Virus record (IMG/VR): IMGVR_UViG_3300044941_000466
Location: 1 to 23,066 of that record
DNA from: a virus
Direction: 5' to 3' (one strand)
Length of the DNA: 23,066 nt
In this document: piece by piece, positions 13,604 through 21,356 of the stretch
How the letters are laid out: every line of letters begins with the position of its first letter
Position numbering within the stretch: position 1 is the first letter of the stretch
Made by a program: the position numbers and the translations under genes
Notes under the pieces: generated by a model
The model's database searches: none
Seen by the model: only the letters and a program-made list of their open reading frames with translations
Told to the model about the DNA's origin: nothing

Positions 13604-13944
13604 CAGGAGAGGAACGCCCCGTTCAGCCGCACCCGGCCCGTGGCGTCGCCGTCGGCCGCGGCCCTCACCGCAACCCCGATCAGCTTGTTGCTGGTCGCGG
13701 TTTTCGTGGCGCGCTTATTGGTGTTGTCCCAGTAGATGAGGTCGCCAGCCGACCAGGCCGTGCTGCCGCCGGTCTCTCGCGTCAGGTCAAAGACGCCCTC
13801 GACCTGGAACTCACCCTCGGCGCCGCTCGCGTAATCGGCGGCGGCAACGCCGAAGATCGATCCCATGAGCGCCCCGCCGCCCGAACTCACCGCATACGGC
13901 GCGGTGAGCGTCAGAGTCTCGCCCTTCTGCACGTAGTTCTTCAT
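13603..13944 (-). CDS. DUF2190 capsid decoration protein
   Basis: This 113-aa protein begins MKNYVQKGETLTLTAPYAV and contains GDLIYWDN, then a hydrophobic end LIGVAVRAAADGDATGRVRLNG, the unmistakable DUF2190 pattern (capsid cement or gpD-like decoration proteins). GAGGAGGA lies eight bases before the ATG at 13944, again a strong ribosome binding site fitting a protein needed in many copies. A longer frame reaching 14484 exists but runs backward through the capsid gene in another frame, so it is not used. It sits between major capsid and head-tail joining genes, where decoration proteins are usually found. Confidence 0.9.
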   Translation of the reverse strand: MKNYVQKGETLTLTAPYAVSSGGGALMGSIFGVAAADYASGAEGEFQVEGVFDLTRETGGSTAWSAGDLIYWDNTNKRATKTATSNKLIGVAVRAAADGDATGRVRLNGAFLS

Positions 13945-13961
13945 GTGTCCGTCCTCCTCGA

Positions 13962-15842
13962 TTAGGCGCCCGCGTTCTTCTGAAGCCCGCGCCAGTCGAT
14001 GGCCTTGGCTCCGAAGTCCAGGCGCGCCTTGATCTCTACGCCATCGACGTCGAAGCCCTGCCGCGTCTCGATGTACACGCCGTCCTGACCTTCGAGGTAG
14101 GCGTACTCGATCGTGTCGATCTGATCCGGCGAGGCGAACAGATACCAGGCCGTCGTGCTCGCCGCATCGAGCCGCGGCTCGGCGATCGGCGTCAGCGCGC
14201 GGATGTAATCGGGCACGAGGTCGGCCGATTTCGCCGGCGCGAGATTCGGCGCGATCATCTGGAACGCCGTGAGCTGCAACGCCACCGGCACCACCAGGTA
14301 GCGCGGCTGCACGTTCAGCACCGTGACGCCATCGAGACCCCTCTGTTTGGCCATCGCCGCCATGCCCGCCCCGAGGCCGGCCAAAGCGAGCGCGCTGCCC
14401 GCGCCGGTGTTGAGGTTCGCGTGGTTGGCGTGGAACAGCGTCACGCCGTCGCCCATCGCCGGGTTCAAAGTGATGATGCCCCACACGGTGTCGCTTTCAA
14501 GCGTCGCCGCCGCCACGCCAAACCCCGCCGGGATGCGCGTGAAGGCGCTCAGATCGTCGTTGATGATCGTCTGGCGCGTGATCGAGACGATGCGGCCGTA
14601 GGTGGCGAGCTTGTAGGTCTCCTTCGATTCGGCGATCGAGCCGTGGGTGAACTCACCCTTCTCGTTGACCTTCATCAAGCTCGGCGCTTCGCCCAACTGC
14701 ACGGCGTTGATGTTCTTGAAGTCGACCGCCGAGCGCCGGCGCGAGAACGGCAGGAACGTGCGCGGGTAGGCCTCGTAGGCCTGGCGCAGAGTCTTGTTGG
14801 CGACGTCGGCGAGGATCGCGGGGAAGTCCGAGGTCGAAAGCGCCAGCTTGGCGATTTCGTGGCGCGGCATCCGGCGCGTGCGCGTGCCGGAGGTTTCCAG
14901 GCACTCCTTCGCCAGATCGAGCAGCGTCTGCCCGGTCCAGTCACGCCCCATTTCGTCCTTCAGCGGGAAGACCGCCGGATCATAGCGGTGCAAGAGCGCC
15001 GCCGTGATCCCGGCGCGGCGGGTTTCGGTCTCGTCGCGCGTGACGGCAGCCGTCGCGCTGCGGATCGGCACGCGCTCGTCCTCTTCAGCCCGCTTGTCGA
15101 GCGCAAGCTTACGGAACTCTTCAATCGAGGTGCCCGCTTCGACATGCTGGGCGATGAGCCGCGCATCGAGGCCAAGCGTGCGGCCGACCTTCTCGATTTC
15201 CCGGATGCGCGCGCGTTCGGCCAGTGCCGCGGCCTGCCGCTCGGCATCGAGGTTGATCTTCAGTTCGTCACGGGCCTCTTCGCCCGTGGCGGTCGTGATG
15301 GTTTCGTCCATCTTCTGCTCCTGTGGGCCAGTTGCCCGTTCGAACTTGAATCCCGCGCCCGGGTCGGCGCCGACGGGTACGAGCGAGACTTCTTCCGGCT
15401 CCCAGTCGGTCACCAGCACCTGGCGCATCGCCGCGCCCTGCGGCGTCACATCCTCGATGGCGTGAATCGCCACACCCATCGAGGCGTTGCGCAGGATGCC
15501 GTCCTGGACGTCCTGCCAGATCGGATCGACGTCGGCGCGCTTCGAGAACCGCACGGCCGCCTTGCCGTGGCCGTTCTCGATCCACGCCCGCGTGATCACG
15601 CCGATGACGTCGTCGACCGTGAAGTCGCGGTGCGAGTTGAGCAGCGGCGCCGAGCCGCTCGCCAGGCGGCCCATGCGCACCGCGCCCGGCTCCATCGAGA
15701 AACGCATCTCGAAAGGTCCGCGCCCGTCGTAGCGGCGCACGGACGCGCCCGTGTACCAGGTGAGCGTCGCCGTGCGTTCGTCGCGCTCGGCCGCAGCCAG
15801 CGCCTCAAACCGGGCTTCCAGCCGTTCTCTCGTTGGGGTCAT
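13962..15842 (-). CDS. Prohead protease/major capsid protein fusion
   Basis: A 626-aa two-part protein. Residues about 25-170 are a prohead protease: His71 in LLNSHRDF and Ser121 in LRNASMGV fit the catalytic His and Ser of the HK97-type (U35) family, followed by EVSLVPVGADPGAG. Residues about 180-290 are a helical, charged scaffold-like linker. Residues about 330-626 are a capsid protein with the HK97 fold, containing TYGRIVSITRQTIINDD and ending with EIKARLDFGAKAIDWRG. The protease would cut the scaffold away after assembly. AGAAGGAG lies before the ATG at 15842. The gene overlaps the portal gene by 38 bases. Such fusions are known in phages, so this is unusual but not new. Confidence 0.92.
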   Translation of the reverse strand: MTPTRERLEARFEALAAAERDERTATLTWYTGASVRRYDGRGPFEMRFSMEPGAVRMGRLASGSAPLLNSHRDFTVDDVIGVITRAWIENGHGKAAVRFSKRADVDPIWQDVQDGILRNASMGVAIHAIEDVTPQGAAMRQVLVTDWEPEEVSLVPVGADPGAGFKFERATGPQEQKMDETITTATGEEARDELKINLDAERQAAALAERARIREIEKVGRTLGLDARLIAQHVEAGTSIEEFRKLALDKRAEEDERVPIRSATAAVTRDETETRRAGITAALLHRYDPAVFPLKDEMGRDWTGQTLLDLAKECLETSGTRTRRMPRHEIAKLALSTSDFPAILADVANKTLRQAYEAYPRTFLPFSRRRSAVDFKNINAVQLGEAPSLMKVNEKGEFTHGSIAESKETYKLATYGRIVSITRQTIINDDLSAFTRIPAGFGVAAATLESDTVWGIITLNPAMGDGVTLFHANHANLNTGAGSALALAGLGAGMAAMAKQRGLDGVTVLNVQPRYLVVPVALQLTAFQMIAPNLAPAKSADLVPDYIRALTPIAEPRLDAASTTAWYLFASPDQIDTIEYAYLEGQDGVYIETRQGFDVDGVEIKARLDFGAKAIDWRGLQKNAGA

Positions 15843-17325
15843 TTTGAAGCTCCTTCTGTTGCGCGCCGCTCTGCGTGACGCGGCGCGGGTCGCAGTCGAG
15901 CACGATGCCGCGCTCGTCGAGCAACCGGTTGATCTCGGCGATCTGCTCGAGCTGCGCGTCCGGGTCGTAGCCTTGCTCGGCGATCGCCTGGCGCAGCGTG
16001 AGCGTGCCCATGCGCAGCCGGTTCAGCGTGGCGACGGAGTCTTTGTACGGATCGACACTGCCGAAACCGGGCGGCGTCCACTCGGCGCGGAACGGCCCGG
16101 GCTCGGGGATCACGCCGACCGCGTAGGCCATCGTGAGAAACCGCTCCCAGACCGGCGCGCAAAGCATTGGAATGAAGGTCAGCCAGCGGAAGCCTTCAAT
16201 GCCGTTGCGAAAGCTGAGAAGCCCCGCGCGGTAGCTCGAGTAGTTCACGCGCGAGAGGTCGCCGGTCAACTGCTCGTAGGTGAGCTGCAAGCCCGTGGCG
16301 ATTTGCGCCTGCTTGGCCGCGACGTAATCCCGATAGCCCGCGGACGCCGACGGCGAAGCGAAGGTGATCTCCTCGCCGGGCTTCAGATACTCGATCATGC
16401 CCGGCTCGAAGCTCTCGACCCGCTTGCCGGTAGCTGCATCGGGAGCACTCGGTGCAATCGGCGGGCCGTCCGGTCCCTGTGGCTGTGTCACGAACGCCGC
16501 AAAGCAGGCTTCGATCTTCTTGCGGACCAGCTCGGCTTCCTCGTATTCGTCCAGATCACGTAGCGTCACTACCACCGGCGCGAGCCACGGCACGCCGCGC
16601 ACCTGGCCCGGGCGGTCTTTGCGGTAGATGTGCAGCACCTCGCTCGCCGGCACGCGAACGGATTGCAGCGACGCCCCGCCGCGCACGCCGGTCTGGACTA
16701 CGTCGCCGGGATGCTGCCCGTAGAGCCAGTAGAAGACCCGCCGGCCCACCAGGTCGAACTCGACGCCCTGGATGATGTAGCCCGTATCGGTCTTCTGCGT
16801 CTTCGTGTGGTCGAGGTAGTCGGGCTCGAGCACCTGAAGCTGCAACGGGACCGTAAGACCGTCGCTTTCGCGCCGCTGCCGGAAGCGGACCAGGCACTCG
16901 CCGCTTTCAAACACCGTGCGCGCGACGAGCGCCTGGAGCCCGTAGAAATCGAGCTGCCCGTCGGCATCGCACTCGTCGATCCATTCGGCCCACGCAGTGT
17001 TGATCAACCCGTCCAGGTCCGCCTCGGCCGTTCGCGCCTGCGCCGTGATACCCGTGCCGATTGCGGTGCCCACGACCTCGGCCACCGCGCGCGCCGCGTA
17101 GGCGTTGTTGCGAATCAGGTCGCGCGAGCGTTCGCGCAGCTTCGCGAGCGCCACGGAGATCTCGGCGTTGGCCGAGTTGCCGGTGGTAATCCACCCGCCC
17201 GTGCGCCGGTCGGTGCGTGCGCCTTCGTATGCCAGACGGATCAGATCTCCCGCGCGGCGTGCACGAAGCCGGCGCAAACCAGTCTCGGGCGACACCCAGG
17301 CGATTGCTTTGTCGAGCCAGTTCAT
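15805..17325 (-). CDS. Phage portal protein, lambda gpB-like
   Basis: This 506-aa protein has the lambda-type portal pattern: an N-terminal RRTGGWITTGNSANAEI region, then LRERSRDLIRNNAYAARAV and GTAIGTGI, a core with WAEWIDECDADGQLDFYGLQ, and the family block around YEQLTGDLSRVNYSSYRAG (about residues 358-376). Twelve copies would form the ring through which DNA enters and leaves the capsid. The length matches lambda gpB (533 aa). The ATG overlaps the gpW-like stop by four bases (ATGA). The 3' end overlaps the protease-capsid gene by 38 bases, which suggests coupled expression. Confidence 0.95.
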   Translation of the reverse strand: MNWLDKAIAWVSPETGLRRLRARRAGDLIRLAYEGARTDRRTGGWITTGNSANAEISVALAKLRERSRDLIRNNAYAARAVAEVVGTAIGTGITAQARTAEADLDGLINTAWAEWIDECDADGQLDFYGLQALVARTVFESGECLVRFRQRRESDGLTVPLQLQVLEPDYLDHTKTQKTDTGYIIQGVEFDLVGRRVFYWLYGQHPGDVVQTGVRGGASLQSVRVPASEVLHIYRKDRPGQVRGVPWLAPVVVTLRDLDEYEEAELVRKKIEACFAAFVTQPQGPDGPPIAPSAPDAATGKRVESFEPGMIEYLKPGEEITFASPSASAGYRDYVAAKQAQIATGLQLTYEQLTGDLSRVNYSSYRAGLLSFRNGIEGFRWLTFIPMLCAPVWERFLTMAYAVGVIPEPGPFRAEWTPPGFGSVDPYKDSVATLNRLRMGTLTLRQAIAEQGYDPDAQLEQIAEINRLLDERGIVLDCDPRRVTQSGAQQKELQNDPNERTAGSPV

Positions 17326-17525
17326 CCTTTTGAGGTCTGAGCAAACGAGAAACGGTCGGTCGCCGTGCCGGCTTCGGCGGCCAGCGCTTCCTTGATCACG
17401 GCCCGCGACTGGAGCAGTTCATCCATCGAGCGATAGGTCACGGTGCGGTCACCGAAGCGGACGGTCAGTTCGCCGCTGGCGATCGCCGCCTCGATAGCGT
17501 CGAGCTGTTGCTGGGTCCAGGGCAT
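17322..17525 (-). CDS. gpW-like head-tail connector
   Basis: This 67-aa protein reads MPWTQQQLDAIEAAIASGEL, then VRFGDRTVTYRSMDELL and a C-terminal helical end, the clear pattern of gpW-like head completion proteins (two helices flanking a beta hairpin). It would bind the portal after DNA packaging and help hold DNA inside. Its ATG follows directly on the stop of the DUF4177-like gene (TAGATG) and its stop overlaps the portal ATG. Length and position between large terminase and portal are exactly as in lambda. Confidence 0.88.
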   Translation of the reverse strand: MPWTQQQLDAIEAAIASGELTVRFGDRTVTYRSMDELLQSRAVIKEALAAEAGTATDRFSFAQTSKG

Positions 17526-17705
17526 CTAGCTTCTCCGGCGCTGGAAGTAGAACGTCGCTCGGGTCCCAAACTCGCGCACGACGGTAACGAGTTCCCACCC
17601 CTGCGCGCCATACTCGGCGAGCACGGCCGCCGACTCAGCTTCGCTTGTGATGACGAGGTACTCCCACGTGGGCCCAGAGGATTGCGCCTGACTTCTGACC
17701 TTCAT
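17526..17705 (-). CDS. DUF4177-like small protein
   Basis: This 59-aa protein (start MKVRSQAQSSGPTWEYLVI) contains TWEYLVI at its N-terminal half, then LAEYGAQGWELVTVV and FYFQRRR at the end, which is the DUF4177 pattern (WEY.vv ... LN..G.eGWElv.v ... .fKR). The function of this family is unknown. The chosen ATG at 17705 overlaps the large terminase stop by four bases (ATGA); an ATG at 17717 would give 63 residues. It lies between the large terminase and gpW-like genes, where lambda has no gene. Whether it is structural or an accessory protein is unknown. Confidence 0.72.
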   Translation of the reverse strand: MKVRSQAQSSGPTWEYLVITSEAESAAVLAEYGAQGWELVTVVREFGTRATFYFQRRRS

Positions 17706-19555
17706 CGCGCGAGCCACTTCCTTCCGCGGTCACCCAGCCACTTTGCTCGGTCCGTGTCATCCTCCGGCACGGGCCGCGGCCGGTTGGCCGCCAGGATCCG
17801 GTCGGCTTCGTTGTCGAGCGAGAGCCCCATCGACACGAGGGCCCGCAGCGCGGCGTATGCGTAAACGCGCGCATCGAGCGCTTCCTGCCGCACGCCCGGC
17901 TTCGGCCGCCACTCGCGCTTCGGCTGCCCCTTGGCATACGTCGTCACCAGCACTTCGCCCAGGAGCTGCTCGAAGTACGTCTCCTCGCGGTCCGCTGGAA
18001 AGTGCGAGTAGCCGGGCGTGCCCGGCGTCGGATTCCTGAGCCGCCCGTAGATCGTCTCCTTCGCTGTATCCGTGCCCACGATCCACGGCTTCTCGCCGCG
18101 AATGTTCTTCGCCGTCGGCTTGCGCTGCCAAACGGGCAGCGGTCCACCCTTGCCCTTCACCGCAAAGATGCGCCGGTGATAGCGTGTGCGGCAGAACTCA
18201 TATACCGCCTGCGACTCGTAACCCGAGTCGATCGCGCACGCGGCCACCGGCAGCGAGATCCCCGTCTCGTGCGGCCACCGGCGTTCAAGGTACGTGTCCA
18301 GCTCCTGCCAGACCAGCGCGCCCGAAGGATCGCCCGGCAGCACGCGGTACTCGATCGACCACGACTCCTCGCCGCGCCCCCAGCCCACGAGCTCCAGCTC
18401 GAGCCGGTCCTTCTGCACGTCGACGCCTGCGGTCAGTACCACCGCCCCATACGGCGCCGCCGCCCGGTAGTGCTCGCGCCGCGCCATCACCGCCGCCTGA
18501 TCGACCGTGGTTTCGGCGGCATCGTCCCACGGTTCGGCGAGCACCGTATTCACAAACTCGCGCAGCGTCTCGATCGACTTCTTGTCCGCGAGGAACTTCT
18601 TCGCCAATGCGCCCCACTTGCGCCAGGGCGAGTACAGGCCGTTGATCCAGAAGCCGGCGATGTCGCTGACCTCGGGCCGCGCCGCGCGCCACTCGCCGGC
18701 CTTGAGCATCTGGTGCTTCTGCCAGTCGGCGATCAGCTTCGAGCAGTGCGCGCAGCGGTACTCGGCCTTCTCCGGCGCATCCTTGGGCCAGACGAGGTTG
18801 CCCCAGGCGAGCACCTGGAATGCGCCGCAGTGCGGGCACGGCAGCCAGAAGCTCTGCTGGTTCGAGTTGAGCCAGGCCTGCTCGATGCGCGAGGCACCCT
18901 TGGTCGTCGGCGTCGAGCACAGCACGATCTTCCGGTTCCAGAAGTTCGCCGTGCGAGTGATGGCGAGGTTTACCGGATCGCCTTCACTGCCCGCGCTTGC
19001 CGGATACCGGTCCACCTCGTCGAGCAGGCAGTAGCGGATCGATCGCATCGCCAGGCCGGCCGGTGAGTTCGCCGCCGCGAGCGTGATCGAGCCGCCCAGA
19101 AACTTCTTGTGCAGGATCGTGTTGTTCGAATCGCGCGAGCGCGCATCCGCCACCTTGCCACGCAGGCACGGCGTGTCGCGCAGCATCGGCGCGAGACGGT
19201 CCTTCGAGAACGCTTCGGCATCCACCTCGCGCGGCTCGACCAGCAGCACCGGCCCGGGATCGAGTTCGATGATGTAGCCGAGGAAGTTCTCCAGAAGGCT
19301 GCTTTTGCCACTTTGAGCCGCCCACATCATCACGACCGTTTCGTACGGGCTCGACGGTCCCATGGCGTCCATCACCGCGCGTTGGTACGGGGCCCGGTCC
19401 GTGCGCCACTCACCCTTCTCCGCGGCCGACTCCGACGACAACCGCCGGTTCTGATCGGCCCACTGGGAAACCGTGAGGTCCGGCGGCGGCAACAGCACAT
19501 CGGCCGCCAGGATCTGGATCTCGTCAACGCGCATACTGAACTGCCCGGTGAGCAT
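17702..19555 (-). CDS. Terminase large subunit, GpA-like
   Basis: This 617-aa protein has the GpA pattern: Walker A-like AAQSGKSS (about residues 79-86), Walker B CLLDEVDR (about 176-183), a motif region LCSTPTTKGASRIE (about 212-225), a zinc-ribbon-like CPHC and CAHC pair (Cys240, Cys243, Cys268, Cys271), and a C-terminal nuclease region with GVDVQKDRLELE and IDSGYESQAVYEFC. It cuts concatemeric DNA and pumps it into the prohead through the portal. The GpA type usually goes with cos-type packaging. The start at 19555 overlaps the small subunit by 32 bases; an ATG at 19534 is an alternative. GGAGGTGA lies 14 bases before the first ATG, a long spacing. Confidence 0.95.
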   Translation of the reverse strand: MLTGQFSMRVDEIQILAADVLLPPPDLTVSQWADQNRRLSSESAAEKGEWRTDRAPYQRAVMDAMGPSSPYETVVMMWAAQSGKSSLLENFLGYIIELDPGPVLLVEPREVDAEAFSKDRLAPMLRDTPCLRGKVADARSRDSNNTILHKKFLGGSITLAAANSPAGLAMRSIRYCLLDEVDRYPASAGSEGDPVNLAITRTANFWNRKIVLCSTPTTKGASRIEQAWLNSNQQSFWLPCPHCGAFQVLAWGNLVWPKDAPEKAEYRCAHCSKLIADWQKHQMLKAGEWRAARPEVSDIAGFWINGLYSPWRKWGALAKKFLADKKSIETLREFVNTVLAEPWDDAAETTVDQAAVMARREHYRAAAPYGAVVLTAGVDVQKDRLELELVGWGRGEESWSIEYRVLPGDPSGALVWQELDTYLERRWPHETGISLPVAACAIDSGYESQAVYEFCRTRYHRRIFAVKGKGGPLPVWQRKPTAKNIRGEKPWIVGTDTAKETIYGRLRNPTPGTPGYSHFPADREETYFEQLLGEVLVTTYAKGQPKREWRPKPGVRQEALDARVYAYAALRALVSMGLSLDNEADRILAANRPRPVPEDDTDRAKWLGDRGRKWLAR

Positions 19556-20012
19556 CTTGCAAAGTCGATCTCACCTCCCGCATCAGTACTTCCCACACCT
19601 TGCGTTCATCGGTTAGAGCAGCAACCTCCGGCGCGACTCGATTGGGCAATGCCATCAGTGGTTCCTTGATCGCCACGAGGATCGCTTCGATCCGCTGCCG
19701 GAACAGGTCCGTCTCCATCAGCTTGCCCATCTTCTGGTCGTATTCGATCTTGCGCAGCCGGGCCTTGAAGACCATGTCGGCGGTCCTGGCCTGGGCGAAG
19801 GTGGTCCCGGTGGGCGCGGTCTCCATAGGCGCGGCGGCCACGCGTTCGGAGACCGGCTCGGGCCGGTCGTCAAGCACGGCGTCAGAGGCGGCCACGTCGA
19901 CCTTGCCGCCGCGCATGACCAGCACGCCGGCCTTGACCAGGCGGCTGATGTACTGGCGGCTCTTCGCGCGGTGCCGCGCGTACTCGGCCTGGGTCATCAG
20001 CTTATCCAACAT
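19524..20012 (-). CDS. Terminase small subunit, Nu1-like
   Basis: This 162-aa protein begins with a winged HTH-like piece (MTQAEYARHRAKSRQYISRLV, then VLVMRGGKVDVAAS, about residues 6-45) as in lambda gpNu1. A Pro/Ala-rich linker follows, then a helical part around RLRKIEYDQKMGKLMETDLF and a C-terminal end that would bind the large subunit. Small subunits recognise the packaging site, which in lambda lies just before the gene. AGAGG is found before the ATG at 20012. It is the first structural gene and faces a divergent plus-strand operon. Confident from pattern, and from overlap with the GpA-like gene. Confidence 0.9.
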   Translation of the reverse strand: MLDKLMTQAEYARHRAKSRQYISRLVKAGVLVMRGGKVDVAASDAVLDDRPEPVSERVAAAPMETAPTGTTFAQARTADMVFKARLRKIEYDQKMGKLMETDLFRQRIEAILVAIKEPLMALPNRVAPEVAALTDERKVWEVLMREVRSTLQDAHRAVQYAR

Positions 20013-20038
20013 AGCGGCCTCTATCTGTTTGAAACGTC

Positions 20039-20063
20039 GCGAAATTCAGATGTTCGATTTCGC
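20039..20063. promoter_or_regulatory. Inverted repeat in the divergent gap: operator or packaging-site candidate
   Basis: GCGAAAT at 20039-20045 and ATTTCGC at 20057-20063 form a seven-base dyad separated by 11 bases. The centre-to-centre spacing is 18 bases. It lies between the divergent start codons of terS (20012) and the plus-strand operon (20104). It could be a repressor operator for both, or a terminase binding site next to cos; the sequence alone does not decide. A TTGAAA box stands just before it (20029-20034) with a poor -10 18 bases on. Confidence 0.45.
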
Positions 20064-20103
20064 TTGATTGTTCGGCGCCCCCCGAGGAATGAATGGAGTC
20101 GCC

Positions 20104-20295
20104 ATGAGGAACACCAGCATGAAGAAAAAGACCACCAAGATGGACTTCTTCGTTCGCCGCGACTCGCACCGTTGGGCCATCCTCGACATCCATGGCCAGG
20201 TGCTAGACAGCGGATTCGAATCCGAGGCGGCCGCCGCGGATTTCATCGTCCGGTTCTGCCAAGACCACCGGATGCTGTACGCCATCCACTACTGA
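20104..20295 (+). CDS. Small unknown protein, first gene of the plus-strand operon
   Basis: A 63-aa protein with a very basic start (MRNTSMKKKTTKMDFFVRR) and a small alpha/beta body with WAILDIHGQVLDSGFES, then AADFIVRFCQDHR. It is not recognised. GGAG lies six bases before the ATG at 20104; the frame extends upstream with ATGs at 20089 and 20068, which lack a better ribosome binding site. It is followed after 19 bases by the zinc-ribbon-like gene. The operon faces away from terS, so these genes are probably expressed separately from the late structural genes. Confidence 0.6.
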   Translation: MRNTSMKKKTTKMDFFVRRDSHRWAILDIHGQVLDSGFESEAAAADFIVRFCQDHRMLYAIHY

Positions 20296-20314
20296 CCACT
20301 CGGGGAGACGAACC

Positions 20315-20506
20315 ATGACCGCAACACCCTACATCGAATGCTCGCTGTGCGATGAAGCCAAGCCGATCTACCGCGAGCTCGTGTTGACCAACCGCGAGGG
20401 GCTACTTCTCGACAAAGCCCAGTTCTGCCGCGACTGCTGGAACGACATCCGGCAGTCTGTCGAGGACGCCTCGGGCCTGATCGACCGCCGTCAGAAGGAG
20501 GACTGA
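20315..20506 (+). CDS. Small CxxC...CxxC zinc-ribbon-like protein
   Basis: A 63-aa protein with two CxxC pairs, Cys9/Cys12 (ECSLCDE) and Cys38/Cys41 (FCRDCW), fitting a zinc ribbon or knuckle. The C-terminus is acidic and helical (DIRQSVEDASGLID). GGGGAGA lies ten bases before the ATG. Function unknown; such proteins often bind nucleic acids or modify a partner. It has a four-base gap to the next gene, whose ribosome binding site AGGAGG lies in its last codons, so the two are probably translated together. Confidence 0.65.
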   Translation: MTATPYIECSLCDEAKPIYRELVLTNREGLLLDKAQFCRDCWNDIRQSVEDASGLIDRRQKED

Positions 20507-20510
20507 GGCC

Positions 20511-20744
20511 ATGCCCATCACTCGCGAAGAACTCAGCACCTGGGCCACCCGCAACGGCTGGAAGCTCGACCGTTGGGGCCACCTCAAGAAGGAATTCGAC
20601 AATGGCACGCACCGCTTGAAGCTCAGCCGCATCGCCGTCCGCCACGAGATCACAACCCCGTGGGGCTGGGCCAGGGTCGCCAGCGCCTACTACAAGAACC
20701 TCTCGATTACCGCCGGTGATCAACTCGCCGGCATGAACCGATAG
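20511..20744 (+). CDS. Small unknown protein
   Basis: A 77-aa protein (MPITREELSTWATRNGWKLD, then RWGHLKKEF) with several tryptophans and tyrosines and a C-terminal part ending in ASAYYKNLSITAGDQL. I do not recognise a family. The start has an excellent AGGAGG site about nine bases before it, inside the preceding gene. It lies third in the operon. The repeated W and basic residues in the N-terminal helix could suit nucleic acid or protein binding, but nothing firm can be said. Confidence 0.6.
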   Translation: MPITREELSTWATRNGWKLDRWGHLKKEFDNGTHRLKLSRIAVRHEITTPWGWARVASAYYKNLSITAGDQLAGMNR

Positions 20745-20758
20745 AAAGGAACCTCACC

Positions 20759-21304
20759 ATGACGACGTTTGCCATCGACACCGACAACACCATCACCGCC
20801 TATCTCGCCGGGGAAGCGATCCCCGAGGGTCAGGTTCGATTCTCGAGCGAGAAGGAACTCGCCAAACTCGCCGCCAGCTGGCCCACCGACCGCCTGGTTG
20901 AGATCTGGAACGGCTTTGCCGGCGTGCCGCCCTTCGGCGATTTGAAGCCGGTCAAGAAATTCGCCGACCGCAAGACCGCCGTCGCGCGGATCTGGCGCGC
21001 GGTCCAAGCCCTGACGCCTACCCCCGCGCCACAGGCGGCCCCTGCCGCGCCGAGGAAGGCCAAGTCGAGCAAGGAGGCCACCCCACCCAAGGACGCGCGC
21101 GAAGGCTCGAAGAAAGCCGTCGTGCTCGAACTCCTGCGCCGCCCCGAAGGCGCCACGCTCGCCGATATCCAATCCGCAACCGGCTGGCAAGCTCACAGCG
21201 TGAGGGGCTTTATCTCCGGCACGCTCGGTAAGAAGATGGGGCTCACGGTCGAATCCCTCAAGACGCCCGATGGGGCGCGTTCCTACCGCCTCAAGACCCA
21301 GTAG
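20759..21304 (+). CDS. DUF3489-domain protein (winged-helix-like)
   Basis: This 181-aa protein starts MTTFAIDTDNTITAYLAGEA. It has an N-terminal domain (about 1-85) with a DRLVEIWNGFAGV and PVKKFADRKTAVARIW pattern, a Pro/Ala/Lys-rich linker (about 88-115), and a C-terminal DUF3489 domain (about 118-178; VVLELLRRPEGATLADIQ, then TGWQAHSVRGFISG). That domain resembles a small helix-turn-helix, so DNA binding or regulation is likely though unproven. The function is not known; the family occurs in phages and mobile elements. AAAGGAA precedes the ATG at 20759. It ends the operon, 20 bases before the hairpin of a strong terminator. Confidence 0.85.
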   Translation: MTTFAIDTDNTITAYLAGEAIPEGQVRFSSEKELAKLAASWPTDRLVEIWNGFAGVPPFGDLKPVKKFADRKTAVARIWRAVQALTPTPAPQAAPAAPRKAKSSKEATPPKDAREGSKKAVVLELLRRPEGATLADIQSATGWQAHSVRGFISGTLGKKMGLTVESLKTPDGARSYRLKTQ

Positions 21305-21323
21305 CATCTGAGCTCCCACAACG

Positions 21324-21356
21324 CCGCCAGCCTCAGTCGCTGGCGGTTTCTCTCTT
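21324..21356 (+). terminator. Rho-independent terminator of the plus-strand operon
   Basis: CCGCCAGC at 21324-21331 pairs with GCTGGCGG at 21339-21346 around a seven-base loop, followed by TTTCTCTCTT. It works only in the plus direction; the other side of the stem has no T-run. The hairpin also holds the stop codon of the opposing minus-strand gene (TGA in the loop at 21335-21333). Confidence 0.88.

Noticed and set aside
13603-14484. Longer 293-aa version of the decoration protein
   Set aside because: The first 180 codons run out of frame through the capsid gene and are Arg-rich; the true start at 13944 has GAGGAGGA and gives the normal DUF2190 length.
14421-15878. 485-codon plus-strand frame
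   Set aside because: Antisense to the protease/capsid fusion, whose motifs are clear; the product is Arg/Val-rich with no pattern.
18002-19066. 354-codon plus-strand frame
   Set aside because: Antisense to the large terminase, which has Walker motifs and zinc cysteines in the other direction.
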